Made by a program: the position numbers and the translations under genes. A DNA stretch of 64,000 nucleotides from Archegozetes longisetosus (lineage: Eukaryota; Arthropoda; Arachnida; Sarcoptiformes; Trhypochthoniidae): assembly GCA_018873245.2 (NCBI GenBank), contig JAEMBT020000006.1:8515855-8579854 (forward strand). The letters run 5' to 3'. Each line of letters opens with the position of its first letter. Position 1 is the stretch's first letter. The notes under the pieces were generated by a model, which was given only the letters and a program-made list of their open reading frames with translations, had not been told where the DNA came from and ran no database searches. This document shows positions 61,559 through 64,000 of this stretch, piece by piece.

Positions 61559-64000
61559 ATGACCATATTTTTAAAAGCAATCCTAATCGAAATTATTATT
61601 ATTTTTGCAGCATTTCGCTTGTCTTTATCTGATTTTGGTAATCAATGCCTCGATGAGAAAGCTCAATCTTCACAGATTGAATGTTTCTTCAATGATTGGG
61701 AACAAGTTTTCTCCAAACTAATAATTGTAATTTCAGCAAATATCACCGATGCCAACTCACGAGACTTCGCCATATGTTTAGCACGTACTGCACTTCAATC
61801 ATGTAATCAGTTGTTAACAATAGTAACTGAAGCCGAGTTTGGTTCAGATTTGTCTGAAATAAAGTCCAATTTTAGTAGGCTATTTATTAAGAATATTCGT
61901 TTGATAAGACTCTCACTCAAAGTACAAGAAAATGATAACAAGAGCAAGCCCATTGAGTCAATTGATTCAAAAACATTCAACTGGGACCAAAATGAAACTG
62001 AGCATCAAATTCTGTTCGACTCTCTTCGGTCGAATAGTCTTGTTTTGGCACAGCATTGGCTGAAAAAAGAGCGAAATTCAGACATGAGTTGGAAGCATAT
62101 TGTTAAAAATGTGATACTAATGTCATTGGATTACTTGCGGATCGATGACTTTGATACATTCAATGTGATTTTGTGTCAGCTAGGGATTCCTGTCTCTAAA
62201 ATAGTACATAAAATATATATTTCTACCTCTGATCTGGAACTCAGACAAATACTAGTCAACAAGTTGACTCCCCAACTTCTTTTGTTGCAAGATTCCAACA
62301 ATCAAGTCATGGCCCAAATTATTAAAATTGTCAACTCTTCTCACAGAAAATCTAAGACATCGCTCACCATTTCCTGGATCAATGATATGGGAGATGATTT
62401 ACAGCAAAGAGCAATTATTTTGCCATTATTCTTGGAAAATGGAAATCTTATGTGTGATAACTTATCGCCTATTATTACATGGAATTATTTGATTGATCGA
62501 AACGATACTAAAATGTTAACCCTTTGGGTTGAAAAACTTATCAATTCAGATGTTACTACTTTTCCATTCAATTGGACTATCAATCAAGATATGGTCGAAT
62601 CTGTGGCTCAAAGAGCTTCTGTCCTTACAAAAGAATTGGTTCTTAATTCATTGTCCAAGAGAGGATGTTTCTGTTCGAATGAATTAAATGATTTTCAACT
62701 CATTCTCCATCGTTTCGGGAGAACCAATTCTTATGACTCAAGTTATTCTCCTGAGGTCTTGATCGATGAGCGATTAATTTTGCCGTTTTCTTCATTCAAA
62801 ATGAATGTCTTCTCAGAAAAATTAATACAATATTGCATCGATCATAATCTCTATGAGTTTCTATATATATACTCCAAGCATTGCTCTCAAACACTATCTT
62901 CTGTCGATAATCCTCTGATTGGTTTACTAAATGCTTCAATAAGTTGTTCTCAAAACCCATCGGATGAACAAATATTAACAACAATTCTATTAACAGCTCA
63001 ACACATATATTCGTTTGCAACTCCAGTTACAATAGAGTCACTTATGGACAGCGGAAACGTTTATTTGGCACTAATATCGTTGACTTATTCTACTTGTGAC
63101 TTTTTCGATATTTGCAACGAAGATAGTGATAACTTGTCGAATAAGTCAGATACCCCAAAACCATCCATCGCCAACATCTTTAAAACACAATATCCAATAC
63201 TTTATGATTGTTTGTCTGAATCGTCGAATTCTTGCTTCCAAAAAGAACTGAATTGCGAACCACCGACAATTTACCTTCTATTAAAAGATTCAATTCCATT
63301 CGATGTTTCGAAAATGTTTTGCTGGCAATCATTGAATAATTCAGAATGCAGTGAAGACTATATGACTTCGATGGTATTCAAGGAATTGCCTCATTTTTCT
63401 CACACTAAACTGGCAGATCTATATGGGCTTAAAGCTAATTTGACATTCACTTACTATTTGAATCAGGGAAGAGTTGTTGAGGCATACAATAAGTTCATAA
63501 TGAACAGAAAGGTTTTAAATTCCAAGAGTATAGAATTGGCGTGTCGAAGAGCAGCTCTTGTGGCCTATAATGACACCACTAATAATCATATAGCGGTCTC
63601 ATGTGTTGTATTCCAACAATTATTAAACGGTGACTCAACCCAAACCTTGCTTCATCTGGCCGTTGCTAATATTGTTATGTCATTCGCTGCTGATTTTCTC
63701 AGTTTGAATTTAAGACAACAACAAATAGAACTGTCGAATCTGCTGAAAAGATCTCACTATTATTCTGACAAAAGAGCTGCTGGAAAGCTGCTGCAGTTGA
63801 CAGTGGCTGCCATTAGTCGTAAATACAAGAACTTCATGAATATACAAATTGAAGAATGTTTCGATTGGAAAATAGCCTTTAAATTCGCTGAACTCCATGG
63901 TCTTGAGCCACCACTTGACTTCCTTACGAAGTGTGCAGGATCTGATAATTGGCTCATTTTTACGATTTGCTGTCAACTACATGAATACAAGAAGGAATCA
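61559..64000 (+). CDS. SPG11: Spatacsin (SPG11), partial at the window end
   Basis: Large cytoplasmic/lysosomal protein that works with spastizin (ZFYVE26) and AP-5 in lysosome reformation. An uninterrupted frame of 814 codons runs off the window. Blocks match human spatacsin in order: ILPLF...LSPIITWNYLIDRND, the KRGCF...LNDFQLILHRFGR block, TIYLLLKDSIPFDVSKMFCW, LPHFSHTKLADLYGL with TYYLNQGR, and ELHGLEPPLDFLTKCAGSDNW with CCQLHEY at the end of the window. The first aligned residues correspond to about residue 570 of the human protein, so the beta-propeller-like N-terminus is missing upstream. The ATG at 61559 precedes a hydrophobic run; a TTTTTGCAG at 61602-61610 could instead be a splice acceptor from an exon I cannot find. 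It is a spatacsin, but the start is unsure. Confidence 0.88.
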   Translation, partial: MTIFLKAILIEIIIIFAAFRLSLSDFGNQCLDEKAQSSQIECFFNDWEQVFSKLIIVISANITDANSRDFAICLARTALQSCNQLLTIVTEAEFGSDLSEIKSNFSRLFIKNIRLIRLSLKVQENDNKSKPIESIDSKTFNWDQNETEHQILFDSLRSNSLVLAQHWLKKERNSDMSWKHIVKNVILMSLDYLRIDDFDTFNVILCQLGIPVSKIVHKIYISTSDLELRQILVNKLTPQLLLLQDSNNQVMAQIIKIVNSSHRKSKTSLTISWINDMGDDLQQRAIILPLFLENGNLMCDNLSPIITWNYLIDRNDTKMLTLWVEKLINSDVTTFPFNWTINQDMVESVAQRASVLTKELVLNSLSKRGCFCSNELNDFQLILHRFGRTNSYDSSYSPEVLIDERLILPFSSFKMNVFSEKLIQYCIDHNLYEFLYIYSKHCSQTLSSVDNPLIGLLNASISCSQNPSDEQILTTILLTAQHIYSFATPVTIESLMDSGNVYLALISLTYSTCDFFDICNEDSDNLSNKSDTPKPSIANIFKTQYPILYDCLSESSNSCFQKELNCEPPTIYLLLKDSIPFDVSKMFCWQSLNNSECSEDYMTSMVFKELPHFSHTKLADLYGLKANLTFTYYLNQGRVVEAYNKFIMNRKVLNSKSIELACRRAALVAYNDTTNNHIAVSCVVFQQLLNGDSTQTLLHLAVANIVMSFAADFLSLNLRQQQIELSNLLKRSHYYSDKRAAGKLLQLTVAAISRKYKNFMNIQIEECFDWKIAFKFAELHGLEPPLDFLTKCAGSDNWLIFTICCQLHEYKKES

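Overview
The window is nuclear DNA of an arthropod. The genes have short AT-rich introns with GT-AG ends. There is a Neverland-type Rieske oxygenase (the cholesterol 7-desaturase of ecdysteroid synthesis) and an Argos/giant-lens EGFR antagonist, a family I know only from arthropods. High AT content, few and short introns and kilobase-scale spacers would suit an acariform mite or a similar chelicerate, but that placement is inference.

Layout, left to right: (1) 333-3471, minus: a USP4/11/15-type ubiquitin protease. (2) 5491-29436, plus: the ribosome-maturation GTPase EFL1, whose fourth intron is 19.5 kb (8502-28012). Inside that intron, on the opposite strand, lie two related secreted cysteine-rich genes: an Argos-like protein (9746-11639) and Argos itself (13794-19961). 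The rest of the intron holds small inverted-repeat elements and simple repeats. (3) 29918-32605, plus: a Tubby protein with two insertions in its domain. (4) 33842-34262, minus: Chibby. (5) 35791-37309, plus: Neverland. (6) 37732-38376, plus: ZMAT2/Snu23. (7) 40622-41305, plus: a small one-pass membrane protein with two possible 3' splice sites. (8) 42001-43036, plus: a four-helix membrane protein. (9) 46860-58457, plus: a giant Dachsous/Fat-family cadherin of 3612 residues. (10) 60295-61262, plus: an unrecognised gene whose reading frame needs either an intron or a correction. (11) 61559 to the window end, plus: spatacsin (SPG11), apparently without its usual N-terminal region, running off the window.

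The genes are not an operon or a known cluster. The link most worth following is the pair of Argos-family genes nested antisense in the EFL1 intron: two likely extracellular signalling modulators sharing one host intron. I saw no rRNA genes, CRISPR arrays or intact transposons, and no tRNA I would call. Exon limits were read by eye from splice sites, phase and family alignment from memory; none was checked against transcripts.
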